A DNA stretch of 64,000 nucleotides from Truepera sp. bin119 (GTDB taxonomy: Bacteria; Deinococcota; Deinococci; Deinococcales; Trueperaceae). The stretch's first letter is position 1, and each line of letters opens with the position of its first letter. The translations under genes and the position numbers were made by a program. The notes under the pieces are model-generated. The model was not told where the DNA came from. It searched no databases and saw only the letters and a program-made list of their open reading frames with translations. Location of the stretch: NCBI GenBank assembly GCA_002239005.1, contig MPNL01000004.1:62001-126000 (forward strand), in the 5' to 3' direction. Of the stretch, positions 25,625 through 34,394 are shown in pieces.

Positions 25625-26110
25625 ATGATGGCGATCAGCTCTTCGGTACGGACCGCCTGGGACCGGAACCTCGAGGTAAATCGGGCGCTTATCCACCACC
25701 TGACTGCGGAGATGCTCGCTGCGCAGACGCCGGGTGGTGGCTACAGCGTCGCCCAGCACCTCTCCCACATCGTCGGCGTCGTGAAATTCTGGGGGACTCT
25801 ACTCGATCCGGCACGACTCTCTGCACTACCTGACCTGCCCGATCCAGACTCCGCTATCCTCACTGAGGGCCCTGAGACGGACCCGACACACATTCTGGAG
25901 GTGTTGGAGGCTACAGCCGAAGCCGCGCTGGCCGCGGCTGAGGCGCGACCGCAGGGGTCCGACGAACTGCCGCACGCGGACGCGGATGCCTACCTGATCC
26001 ACATGATCGCCCACGACGCGCACCATCGTGGCCAAGTCCTGTTAGCCCTGAAGACCTCGGGCCACCCGCTGCCTGACGAGGAAGGGCTGTGGTCCCCCTG
26101 GCGCTCCTGA
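25625..26110 (+). CDS. DinB-family protein
   Basis: The 161-aa four-helix protein has the metal-binding His pattern of the DinB/YfiT fold: SVAQHLSHIVG in helix 2 and MIAHDAHHRGQVLLALK in helix 4. Such proteins are often metal-dependent thiol S-transferases (including bacillithiol transferases) or are uncharacterised; the family is common in Deinococcus. GGAGAAGGAGAGG precedes two adjacent ATGs (25625, 25628), either of which could be used. Confidence 0.8.
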   Translation: MMAISSSVRTAWDRNLEVNRALIHHLTAEMLAAQTPGGGYSVAQHLSHIVGVVKFWGTLLDPARLSALPDLPDPDSAILTEGPETDPTHILEVLEATAEAALAAAEARPQGSDELPHADADAYLIHMIAHDAHHRGQVLLALKTSGHPLPDEEGLWSPWRS

Positions 26111-26476
26111 TCGAGCCGCCCGATGACACCGGGCCAAAGCGACCCCCGTTCACCCCCCTCCCATACTAGGGCACACTCCTATCTGCCAGGCCGCACCCTG
26201 CACGGTAGAGCCCGATGGGAAACGAGGGAGCAGGACCGCAAGGCCACGCCCACAACACACCTGTGTCAACGCGGTTGCGCCGAGTGGGAGCGGCGCATGA
26301 ATCGTCTCCGGCATTCTGCCGAGCGAGTCCTCCCCCACTATTGCAGGGACAGTGCGGCGTGGCTCCGCAGGCCGTCACACTCGACATCATCACCCAGAGC
26401 CCGCCAACAAGTCTTGCAGGCTGCCCGGAAGCGGTGACGAGGCCTCAAGCCCACACCCGCCTAGGCGATCAGCTGT
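26111..26476. other. Intergenic region without a recognised gene
   Basis: I see no gene, RNA or repeat here; it separates the DinB gene from the convergent thiolase gene. Confidence 0.5.
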
Positions 26477-27652
26477 TCAACCGAGCTCAAGGCCCAGGGC
26501 CAGGGCCTCGCCGCCACCGATGCAGATGGTGGCTACCCCGCGGCTCTTCTGCCTGCTCTGGAGAGCATGGATGAGGGTCACGACGATCCTGGCGCCTGAG
26601 GCGCCGACAGGATGCCCCAGGGAGACAGCACCGCCGTGGACGTTGACCCGATCATGGGGCAGGTCGAACTCGCGCATGGTCGCCATCGGAACCACACTGA
26701 ACGCCTCGTTGATCTCGTAGAGGTCGACATCGTCAGGGGACCACCCGAGCGTGTCGAAAAGCTTGTGCAACGCTCCTACAGGGGCTGTCGTAAACCACTC
26801 GGGATCTTGAGCGTGAACACTGTACCCCCGCAGCTGCGCCAGCACCGGCAGGCCGAGTTCGTGTGCGACCGACGCCTCCGCAATCACCAGGGCGGCAGCG
26901 CCGTCGTTGATGGTGGAGGCGTTGGCGGCGGTGACGGTCCCACCCCGCTCGAACACAGGCCTGAGGGTCGGCAGCTTCGCGAAGTCGACCTGAAGGGGAC
27001 CCTCATCCTCCGATACGACCTCCACAGCCCCCCTGCGACCGGGCACCTCGACAGCCACGATCTCCTCTCTGAACCTGCCTGTCCGCATGGCCGCCTGCGC
27101 CCGTTCATAGGAGCAGACGGCAAACTCGTCCTGCTGTTCGCGGGAGAGGCCGTACCTCTCAGCGCAGATCTCCGCGCAGGAGCCCATATGCATATCGTTA
27201 TAGACATCCCAGAGGCCGTCATGCACCACCGAATCGACCAGACTGGCATCGCCGAGCCGGAGACCTCCGCGCACCCCCGGCACGAGGTAGGGCGCATTGG
27301 TCATCGACTCCATGCCCCCGGCAACGACCACCTTCGCATCGCCGACAGCTATAGCCCTGACCGCCTGTACGATCGCCTCGAGGCCGCTCCCACACATCTT
27401 GTTCACGGTGACAGTGGGGATCGACCTCGAGAGGCCCGCGAACAGAGCGGCCTGGCGTGCAGGCGCCTGCCCCATACCCGCCGGCAGGACGTTGCCCATG
27501 AGTACGAGATCGATCCGCTCCGGATCGAGGCCGGACTCCGAGGTGACCCCACGAATGGCGGCCGCCCCCAGCTCAGGGGCCCTAGCCCCCGAAAGTGCAC
27601 CCTGAAACGCTCCGATCGGTGTTCTCTTTGCCGCAGCGACTGCGATATCCAT
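26477..27652 (-). CDS. Acetyl-CoA acetyltransferase (thiolase II family)
   Basis: The 391-aa enzyme has the nucleophile Cys87 in VNKMCGSGLEA, the NEAF motif, HPVGASGAR (His) and CIGGGEALALGLEL (second Cys): the full catalytic set of a biosynthetic or degradative thiolase. It reversibly joins two acetyl-CoA or cleaves beta-ketoacyl-CoA in the cytosol. ATG 27652 follows GGAGGG with normal spacing; TATACT (complement 27717-27722) is a plausible -10 box with a leader of about 60 bases. No other beta-oxidation gene is adjacent. Confidence 0.9.
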   Translation of the reverse strand: MDIAVAAAKRTPIGAFQGALSGARAPELGAAAIRGVTSESGLDPERIDLVLMGNVLPAGMGQAPARQAALFAGLSRSIPTVTVNKMCGSGLEAIVQAVRAIAVGDAKVVVAGGMESMTNAPYLVPGVRGGLRLGDASLVDSVVHDGLWDVYNDMHMGSCAEICAERYGLSREQQDEFAVCSYERAQAAMRTGRFREEIVAVEVPGRRGAVEVVSEDEGPLQVDFAKLPTLRPVFERGGTVTAANASTINDGAAALVIAEASVAHELGLPVLAQLRGYSVHAQDPEWFTTAPVGALHKLFDTLGWSPDDVDLYEINEAFSVVPMATMREFDLPHDRVNVHGGAVSLGHPVGASGARIVVTLIHALQSRQKSRGVATICIGGGEALALGLELG

Positions 27653-27716
27653 CTGTCCCTCCAGAACGGCACGGCCCTCGGATCCGCCACGTCGACGAAC
27701 CGAACCCACCGCTTAA

Positions 27717-27722
27717 AGTATA
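27717..27722 (-). promoter_or_regulatory. Possible -10 box (TATACT) of the thiolase gene
   Basis: TATACT lies 64 bases before the ATG. No good -35 is seen. The rest of 27653-28063, up to hflX, holds no gene. Confidence 0.4.
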
Positions 27723-28063
27723 GGAGCCTCCCCCCTCTGCCATGTTGCTGGGGTGCGTCAGCACGACCTAGCCGGAGTTCGAGTCGTCTGAAAGTCGAGG
27801 TCGGTACTGAGCACCGAGCGAGGGATACCCCTGCCCAACGGCGGTCGGGGCGAACCGGGAACTGACCCCGGGATCCGATTTTGCGGTACACTGCTCCTTA
27901 CGTGCAGATCCTTGAAACGAGCAGTGTGGGAGCCCCGGAAGATTGAGTGTCGGTCTCCATCGGCGACCAGCCTCCGTCTCCGCCTCGAGGCAGTTGTGCT
28001 CGGGCACCTGCTCGAACCGACAGGTCTGCACCACCCAGGCACGAATAGAAAGGGGCTAAGCCG

Positions 28064-29797
28064 ATAGAACGCGTTCACGGCAACCTCTCGGGACTCAGGA
28101 AAAGCCAGGTCAAGCGCCTCTCCAATCTGTACCGCAGGAAGATCCCGCCCACTGCCGCTGTGAGCTTCGAGGTGGCCCGCGCCGTGGCGGAGCTGAGTGT
28201 CGACATCGGGCGCAGGGTAGCGCTGCTGTTCGACCGGCGTGGCCGGGTAGTGACGGTATCGGTGGGCGACGCGGCGGACACACCGGTGCCCCCTCGGTTT
28301 GGCGAGGTCACCTCGCGGCTCGCGGGCCTCCGGCTGATCCATACCCACCTCAGGCCGGGCGGGCTAAGCCCCTCGGATCTAACTGCGCTCTTCCTGCACC
28401 GCCTCGACGCCATGGTCGCCTTCGAAATCGGTGTCAACGCAAAGGGGGATACCGAACTCGGACAGGCCCACTTCGCCCAGATCGCTCCGCCCACCTCTCA
28501 GGAGGAGGACTGGATCGTAGAGCCCCCCTGCTCGGTGCGGGAGTTGGAGCGCCAGGATGTCGCCGAACGGATCCGGGCCCTCGAAGAGGAGCTCGCCAGA
28601 TCGCACGGTGCCCGCGAAGGCGGCCGCAGTAGTGAGGAGCGGGCGATCCTGGTCGGACTCGAGACGGGCGAAGGCAGCTTCGAAGCGGAGTCTCGACTGA
28701 TAGAGCTCACAGAGCTTACCCGGAGCGCCGGGGGGAGGGTGGCCGGCCAGAGTCTGCAACACAGGCCGGCAGCAGACCCCAAGACGATCGTCGGTCGGGG
28801 CAAACTCCAGGAACTCGTCTCCCTCGCCTATCACGAGGATGCCGACCTGCTTGTCTTCGACCGCGAGCTCTCCCCCGCCCAGGCGCGGGAGATCGAGGCG
28901 TTCACGCGCCTCAAGATCTTAGACCGCACCCAGGTTATCCTCGACATCTTCGCCCAGAACGCCCGCGGCCGCGAGACGCAGGTCCAGGTCGAACTCGCCC
29001 AGCTCCACTATCAGCTGACCAGGCTCGCGGGCAGGGGACAGCGTATGAGCCGGCTCGGCGGCGGGATCGGCACGAGAGGACCGGGGGAGACCAAGCTGGA
29101 GGTCGACCGCCGTCGGGTCCGCGACCGGATCGTGGCCCTCAAGGCCGAGGTCGGCTCGATCAGCCGACAGCGTGCCGAGACCCGCAAGAACCGGAGGCGG
29201 TCCGCCACACCCCTGATCGCCCTCGTCGGGTACACCAACGCCGGCAAGAGCACCCTCTTCAACGCGATCTCGAAGGCGAACGCCCTCGCGCGCAACAGGC
29301 TCTTCGCCACCCTGCGACCGACGACCCGCGAGGGGTGGCTGCCGGAGCTGGGCGAGTGGGGAGGCCGGGTCCTCTACACCGACACCGTAGGCTTTATCCG
29401 CGACCTCCCTGACGACCTCCGTAACGCCTTTCGCGCCACCCTTGAGGAGTTACACGACGCCGACCTGCTGCTGCATGTGGTCGACGCCGCCGAGCCTGGG
29501 GCACCGAGCAGGGTGGAGGCGGTGAACCGGATCCTCGACGACCTCAACCTCGACCCGCCACGTTATGTGGTCCTCAACAAGGCGGACCGAGCGGATCAGC
29601 AGGTCCTCGAAGAGCTCGAGGAACGCTACCGGGCCGCTAGCATCTCTGCCACCACCGGCTCCGGCCTCGACCACCTCAAGTCTGCTCTGGCGCGGCAATT
29701 GGAGCGGCGGGAACCGCCAAAGCACGCCGCCGCGGCCCTCTCTGGGCCACCAGCCGATCCTCAGGTCCAGGGGAGGGCCGACCGGATCCGCCAGTAG
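28064..29797 (+). CDS. hflX: GTPase HflX, apparently starting at AUA
   Basis: HflX is a ribosome-associated GTPase that splits stalled or hibernating 70S ribosomes. The 577-aa reading has the HflX N-terminal domain, the glycine-rich linker (GGGIGTRGPGETKLE) and the GTPase domain: G1 GYTNAGKST, G3 DTVGF, G4 NKAD. The first standard start is GTG 28160, but the frame upstream reads ERVHGNLSGLRKSQVKRL, the conserved family N-terminus (as in Thermus). It is bounded by a stop at 28046-28048, and no ATG, GTG or TTG lies between. AUA at 28064 stands just where Met belongs. The end overlaps the convergent aldo/keto reductase by 37 bases. Confidence 0.85.
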   Translation: MERVHGNLSGLRKSQVKRLSNLYRRKIPPTAAVSFEVARAVAELSVDIGRRVALLFDRRGRVVTVSVGDAADTPVPPRFGEVTSRLAGLRLIHTHLRPGGLSPSDLTALFLHRLDAMVAFEIGVNAKGDTELGQAHFAQIAPPTSQEEDWIVEPPCSVRELERQDVAERIRALEEELARSHGAREGGRSSEERAILVGLETGEGSFEAESRLIELTELTRSAGGRVAGQSLQHRPAADPKTIVGRGKLQELVSLAYHEDADLLVFDRELSPAQAREIEAFTRLKILDRTQVILDIFAQNARGRETQVQVELAQLHYQLTRLAGRGQRMSRLGGGIGTRGPGETKLEVDRRRVRDRIVALKAEVGSISRQRAETRKNRRRSATPLIALVGYTNAGKSTLFNAISKANALARNRLFATLRPTTREGWLPELGEWGGRVLYTDTVGFIRDLPDDLRNAFRATLEELHDADLLLHVVDAAEPGAPSRVEAVNRILDDLNLDPPRYVVLNKADRADQQVLEELEERYRAASISATTGSGLDHLKSALARQLERREPPKHAAAALSGPPADPQVQGRADRIRQ

Positions 29798-30756
29798 GTC
29801 GCCGGAGGCTCGGCGAGGGCCTTAAGACTCTCCAGCGCCTCGTCGTCGATCACTACTGCGACCGCTTCGAGATTATCCTCGAGCTGCTCGGTGGTGACGG
29901 CTCCGGAGAGGACGACGTCCGCCCAGGGTTGAGCGAGCGCCGCCGCCAGTGCCAATCCAGAGATGGAGGTCCCGAGTCTCGAGGCCTCCCGCGCCAGCGA
30001 GGCGAGTATCCCCCCGAACTCGGGAGCGGCGTTTCGTCCCGTGAGGCGGCCGTTAGCGAGCGCCTCCTTGATAATCACACCGAGACCCGCCCGGTGCGCC
30101 TCTCGGAGGGCGGGGGCGACCGACGGTTCGAGCGGGTTCCAGGTGGCCTGTACCGTGTCGAACAGGGGACGCCCGCCCACCTCCACACGCAGCGCCCGCT
30201 CGAGGACCGCGCCCTGCTCCGGCCCACTGAGCGAGAGGCCGATCGCCACCCCGCTCGACTCCCGGATGTCGGCCAAGGCGGAGCAGACCTCCGGGTCGTC
30301 AACGACCCCGCTAGCGAGCGTCGCCGAGTGGGTCTGGTAGAGGTCCAAGTGATCTCCGAGAAGCTCCCGGCTCTCCCGCCACTGGCTTAGGAGACGTTGC
30401 AGACTATGTTCCTTCACCTCGTGGACCTCGGCGTCGACCCGCCACTCGCCGGTGTAGGTGTATCCCCATTTGGAACCGATCGTGACCTCCTCCGAACGGA
30501 GTTCACGGCTGGCAAGCCAGGAGGCGAGGAACGCCTCGGCCCGCCCGTAAGAGCGAGCGGCATCGAAATAGCGGACACCTCCAGCGAAGGCGCGGTCGAG
30601 CAACCTCCGGGCGTTCGCCTCCATGCCCGCTACGCTGGCATCGACCAGATCCCGACCGTGATGCAGAGCGATGTATCCGGGGCGGCCGACGGCCGCCAGG
30701 CCGAACCCCAAACGGGATGCGGAGCGGCCACTGCAACCCAACAGCACCTGATCCAC
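29761..30756 (-). CDS. Aldo/keto reductase family oxidoreductase
   Basis: The 331-aa protein has the aldo/keto reductase TIM-barrel set: DAARSYGRAE (Asp and Tyr), SKWGY (Lys) and YQTHS (His). LDLYQTHS, IGLSLSGPEQ and the C-terminal LSGAVTTEQLEDNL (NADPH site) agree with the D-threo-aldose dehydrogenase-like branch. It reduces carbonyls or oxidises sugars with NAD(P). GTG 30756 follows GAGGGAGA. The 3' end overlaps that of hflX, a convergent antisense arrangement. Confidence 0.85.
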   Translation of the reverse strand: MDQVLLGCSGRSASRLGFGLAAVGRPGYIALHHGRDLVDASVAGMEANARRLLDRAFAGGVRYFDAARSYGRAEAFLASWLASRELRSEEVTIGSKWGYTYTGEWRVDAEVHEVKEHSLQRLLSQWRESRELLGDHLDLYQTHSATLASGVVDDPEVCSALADIRESSGVAIGLSLSGPEQGAVLERALRVEVGGRPLFDTVQATWNPLEPSVAPALREAHRAGLGVIIKEALANGRLTGRNAAPEFGGILASLAREASRLGTSISGLALAAALAQPWADVVLSGAVTTEQLEDNLEAVAVVIDDEALESLKALAEPPATYWRIRSALPWT

Positions 30757-30850
30757 GAACTCTCCCTCTCGCCCGTCGCGGCGACGGGCCACGCGGGCCG
30801 ACCCGGTGGGTCGGTCGGCCAAGTGTAAACCAGGGAGGCCCGAGCGGCGC

Positions 30851-30856
30851 TAGCAT
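30851..30856 (+). promoter_or_regulatory. Leaderless -10 box (TAGCAT) of the UbiD gene
   Basis: TAGCAT is followed by 5 bases and then ATG 30862. Confidence 0.55.
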
Positions 30857-30861
30857 AGGGC

Positions 30862-32685
30862 ATGGCCTTCTCCGATCTCCGCGGCTTCCTGCGCCTGCTC
30901 GAGGCCCGCAACCAACTGATCCGCATCTCAGAGGCGATCTCCCCCGAACTCGAGATCGCCGCGGTCGCCGACCGGATGGTGAAGGAGGGGGGACCGGCCC
31001 TCCTCTTCGAAAGGGTGGCGGGTTCGGAACTCCCGGTGGCCATCAACCTGTTCGGGAGCCGGAGGCGAATGGCGTGGGCGCTGGGCCTCGAAGATCTTGC
31101 GGAACTCGGCGACCGCCTCCGCGAACTACTCGATATCCGCCTGAGCGGGGGCCTCCTCGGCCTCGCGTCGAACCTCCCCAAGCTGCGCGAGTTGACCTCC
31201 CTACCCCCCAAGCGGGTCCGCTCCGGTCCCGTCCAGGAGATCGTGCGGAGCGGGGAGGAGGTAGATCTCGGAGAGCTTCCAGTCCTCACCTGCTGGCCGG
31301 GGGACGGCGGCCCCTTCCTCACCCTCCCCCTCGTGATCACCCGCGACCCGGTCGAGGGCGATCTCAACATCGGCATGTACCGGATGCAGGTCTTCGACCG
31401 CAACACCACGGGCATGCACTGGCAGCGCCACAAGACGGGGGCCCGCCACCTCGAGAGCGCGGCCAAGGCCGGCAGGAAGCTGGAGGTCGCGGTCGCCCTG
31501 GGGGGGGACCCGGCGCTTACCTACGCCGCCACCGCCCCGCTCCCCGCCATCCCCGGACTGAACGAATACTCCCTGACCGGCTACCTGCGGGGCCGACCTG
31601 TCGAACTCGTCCGGGGCGTGACGGTCGACCTCGACATCCCTGCCAACGCCGAGATCGTGCTCGAGGGGTATGTCGACCCCGAAGAGCCCTGGCGCAGCGA
31701 GGGCCCCTTCGGCGACCACACGGGCTTTTACACCCTCGAGGATCTCTACCCCGCCTTCCATATCACGGCCATAACGATGCGCAAGGAGGCCATCTACCCC
31801 GCCACGGTAGTGGGCCGGCCCCCGATGGAGGACGCCTATCTGATCGAGGCCAGTGAGCGGCTCTTCCAGGTGCCCGCCCAGCTGATCCTCCCCGAGCTCG
31901 TCGACTACCATATGCCCCCGGCGGGCATCGCCCACAACCTGGTAAATGTCCAGATCCGGAAGCGGTATCCGGGCCAGGCCTACAAGGTCGCCAACGGCCT
32001 CCTCGGGCTCGGCCAGATGATGTTCGCCAAGGTCATCCTCGTCACCGACGAGGAGGTCGCCCCACAAGATCACCTGGAATTCTGGCGAACGGTCCTCCGC
32101 AACGCGGTCCCGGGTCGCGATCAGCAGTTCGCCAAGGGCCCGATCGATGTGCTCGACCATGCCAGCCGTGCCTGGAGCTACGGCAGCAAGATCATCTTGG
32201 ACGGGACCCGGAAACATGTCGAGGAGGGGGGCGGCGAACCGTGGGAGGGGAATCCCACCCGGAGCGCGCCGCAGCTACCTGAGCATGCCGACATCGTAGA
32301 TCAGTACCAGTTCGCCGGCGGATTCTGGTTCATCACCACCCGGAAGGTCAGGGCGTATCAGGGGCGGCGGCTCGGCGAGTGGGCTGCCCGCCAGGCGCAG
32401 GCGGCGGGCGTCCGCTTCATCGCGATTGTCGACGAACTCACCGACCCCAGTGACTTCGAGGATTGCATCTGGACGCTGCTCAACAATATCGACCCCGAAC
32501 GAGATATCCAGGTGATCGAGGCTGCTCCCGGGCCCAGTTTCGTACTGGACGGGACTCCGAAGCTGGGGGAGGAGGGGTTTTCGCGAAGCTGGCCGGAGAA
32601 GCTCCAGATGAGGCCCGATGTCCTTGAGAGGATCGAGCCGCTGGTGACCCGGATCCTGAAGGGCGTCCGCGAGCGAGCCGGCTAA
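30862..32685 (+). CDS. UbiD-family prenylated-FMN decarboxylase
   Basis: The 607-aa protein starts FSDLRGFLRLLEARNQLIRISEAISPELEIAAVADRM, the standard UbiD opening, and includes NIGMYRMQVFDRNTTGMHWQRHKTGARH and EGPFGDHTGFYT, which belong to the prenylated-FMN and metal site. UbiD enzymes decarboxylate aromatic or alpha,beta-unsaturated acids; in this phylum a role in quinone synthesis is likely. It is longer than E. coli UbiD (about 500 aa) but normal for one bacterial subgroup. No UbiX-type prenyltransferase gene is adjacent. Confidence 0.85.
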   Translation: MAFSDLRGFLRLLEARNQLIRISEAISPELEIAAVADRMVKEGGPALLFERVAGSELPVAINLFGSRRRMAWALGLEDLAELGDRLRELLDIRLSGGLLGLASNLPKLRELTSLPPKRVRSGPVQEIVRSGEEVDLGELPVLTCWPGDGGPFLTLPLVITRDPVEGDLNIGMYRMQVFDRNTTGMHWQRHKTGARHLESAAKAGRKLEVAVALGGDPALTYAATAPLPAIPGLNEYSLTGYLRGRPVELVRGVTVDLDIPANAEIVLEGYVDPEEPWRSEGPFGDHTGFYTLEDLYPAFHITAITMRKEAIYPATVVGRPPMEDAYLIEASERLFQVPAQLILPELVDYHMPPAGIAHNLVNVQIRKRYPGQAYKVANGLLGLGQMMFAKVILVTDEEVAPQDHLEFWRTVLRNAVPGRDQQFAKGPIDVLDHASRAWSYGSKIILDGTRKHVEEGGGEPWEGNPTRSAPQLPEHADIVDQYQFAGGFWFITTRKVRAYQGRRLGEWAARQAQAAGVRFIAIVDELTDPSDFEDCIWTLLNNIDPERDIQVIEAAPGPSFVLDGTPKLGEEGFSRSWPEKLQMRPDVLERIEPLVTRILKGVRERAG

Positions 32686-32764
32686 TACCGGACGCCTCGC
32701 CACCGGCCGAGCAGGACCTCGTCCTCCCGAACTCGCCCTGGCCGCACCCTGGCCCGTGCAGGCG

Positions 32765-33640
32765 CTAGATCACGGGGGTCCCGCCACGCCTGGTAAGTCC
32801 CCTGACCAGCGCTGCCCCGACAAAGACCAGGGCCTGGGTGAGGACCACGGTGCTGCCGCTCGGCACGTCCAGATAAAAAGATGCCACCAGCCCTGCCAGC
32901 GTCGTCGCCACCCCGATGGCAACGCTCAACAGAGTCATCTGAATAAGCGACCTAGAGACCATTTGGGCGCTGGCAGCGGGGATGATCAGGTAGGCCGCGA
33001 TCAGGATGATCCCCACCACCAGGGCGCTCACCGCGACGACCACTCCGGCGACCGCGAACAGCAGGTACTCGAGGGCGCGGACCCGGAGGCCGTCGGTTCT
33101 TGCCAACTCGCTGTCGAAGGTTGCGTAGCCCAGCCTGCCCCAGGCAACCACGAAGAAGAGGAGCGACAGCAGGCAGGTGCCCGCGACGAAGAGGAGATCT
33201 CCCCGCCGCACCCCGAGGATGGTTCCGAAGAGGAGATCGAACACGTCGACGCCGACATCGGTGTCGGGCGGGATAAGGGAGAAGCACATGACGCCGAGCG
33301 CGGTGGAGACCGCAAAAAAGACACCGATGGCGGTGTCGCCGGAGAGCCGGGTAGCGCCGCTCACCCAGGCGATCCCGAGCGCTGTGAGGAGGGTGAAGGG
33401 TAGCGCCACCCAGAGCGGTTCATGGAAGATGATCGTTCCCGCTGAGAGGCCGAAGCCGAAGATCAGCAGGGCTCCCAGACCCATCCCCCCGAACGCTGCG
33501 TGGGCAAGACCGTCCCCGAGGAAAGCGAGTCGCTGCTGAACGACAAACACCCCGAGAGGACCCGCCATGACCGCGATGCCTAGCCCTGCGAGGAGCGCCC
33601 GTCGCATGAAGGGTAAGCTGAACAGGTCGAGCAAGTCCAT
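32765..33640 (-). CDS. znuB: Zinc/manganese ABC transporter, membrane subunit
   Basis: The 291-aa protein has eight or so hydrophobic helices and the family segments VFVVQQRLAFLGDGLAHAAFGG and VSALVVGIILIAAYLIIPAASAQM. It forms the import channel with ZnuC and ZnuA. ATG 33640 lies 11 bases after the znuC stop. It is the last gene of the minus-strand znuA-znuC-znuB operon. Confidence 0.9.
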   Translation of the reverse strand: MDLLDLFSLPFMRRALLAGLGIAVMAGPLGVFVVQQRLAFLGDGLAHAAFGGMGLGALLIFGFGLSAGTIIFHEPLWVALPFTLLTALGIAWVSGATRLSGDTAIGVFFAVSTALGVMCFSLIPPDTDVGVDVFDLLFGTILGVRRGDLLFVAGTCLLSLLFFVVAWGRLGYATFDSELARTDGLRVRALEYLLFAVAGVVVAVSALVVGIILIAAYLIIPAASAQMVSRSLIQMTLLSVAIGVATTLAGLVASFYLDVPSGSTVVLTQALVFVGAALVRGLTRRGGTPVI

Positions 33641-33651
33641 CAAAGCACCCG

Positions 33652-34389
33652 CTAGGCAGAGAGCAGGGTGTGAGCGTGACCCACGTGGCCGTACGCCCCC
33701 CGAAGACACTCGTCGCAGAGAACCTCCTCGGGGAGACCGTAGCCATGCACCCGGCGATTCAGGACGATGACCTGCGAGGCGTGGTAGCGGGCGGCAGCCA
33801 GGTCGTGGGTGATCATGGCAATCGTAGCACCGGTCTCGGTCTGGTAGCGCTCGAGCAGATCGTAGAGGTCGCTCTCCGCCAGGAAATCGACACCGGTGGC
33901 GGGCTCGTCGAGCAGCACGATCGCCGGCTGCCGAATCAGTGAGCGGGCCAGGAAGACGCGCTGCAATTCACCGCTGGAGAGGCCGGCCAGGGAGCGGTGG
34001 AGCAGATGACCTGCCCCGACCCGCTGCAGGGTCGCGGCAGCCTGCTCACGTTCCGCCCGCGTCACCCGGGCCGGCCAGGCTCTCCTCAGACCGGTCACAA
34101 CCAGCTCGAGGGCCGTGGCTGGGAAGGTCCGGTCGAAGGTCTTGAGTTGGGGAACGTAGCCGACGCCAGGGGCGGCGCTAAGGGGAGCCTTTCCGCCGAC
34201 TGCCGCGTGACCTTCCCTGGGCCTGATCAGGCCCAGGGCGACTTTGAACAGGGTCGATTTCCCGGCGCCGTTGGGACCCACCACTGCGAGAAACTGACCG
34301 CGCTCCAGGTCGAAGGTCACATCCTGGAGAATGTCGGTCTCCCCGAACCTCACCGTAACGTGGTGGATGTGGAGCGCGGGTGGGTCCAC
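33652..34389 (-). CDS. znuC: Zinc/manganese ABC transporter, ATPase subunit
   Basis: The 245-aa ATPase has Walker A VVGPNGAGKST, Q-loop VPQ, signature LSSGELQRVFLARSL, Walker B IVLLDEPATGVD and the switch His in MITHDLAAA. It powers metal import. GTG 34389 starts 5 bases after the znuA stop, so the genes are tightly coupled. Cys-rich or His-rich tail residues (DECLRGAYGHVGHAH) could sense metal. Confidence 0.9.
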   Translation of the reverse strand: MDPPALHIHHVTVRFGETDILQDVTFDLERGQFLAVVGPNGAGKSTLFKVALGLIRPREGHAAVGGKAPLSAAPGVGYVPQLKTFDRTFPATALELVVTGLRRAWPARVTRAEREQAAATLQRVGAGHLLHRSLAGLSSGELQRVFLARSLIRQPAIVLLDEPATGVDFLAESDLYDLLERYQTETGATIAMITHDLAAARYHASQVIVLNRRVHGYGLPEEVLCDECLRGAYGHVGHAHTLLSA

Positions 34390-34394
34390 TATGG

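Noticed and set aside
31201-32217. Long minus-strand frame opposite the UbiD gene
   Set aside because: Antisense shadow of a well-supported gene; no motifs.
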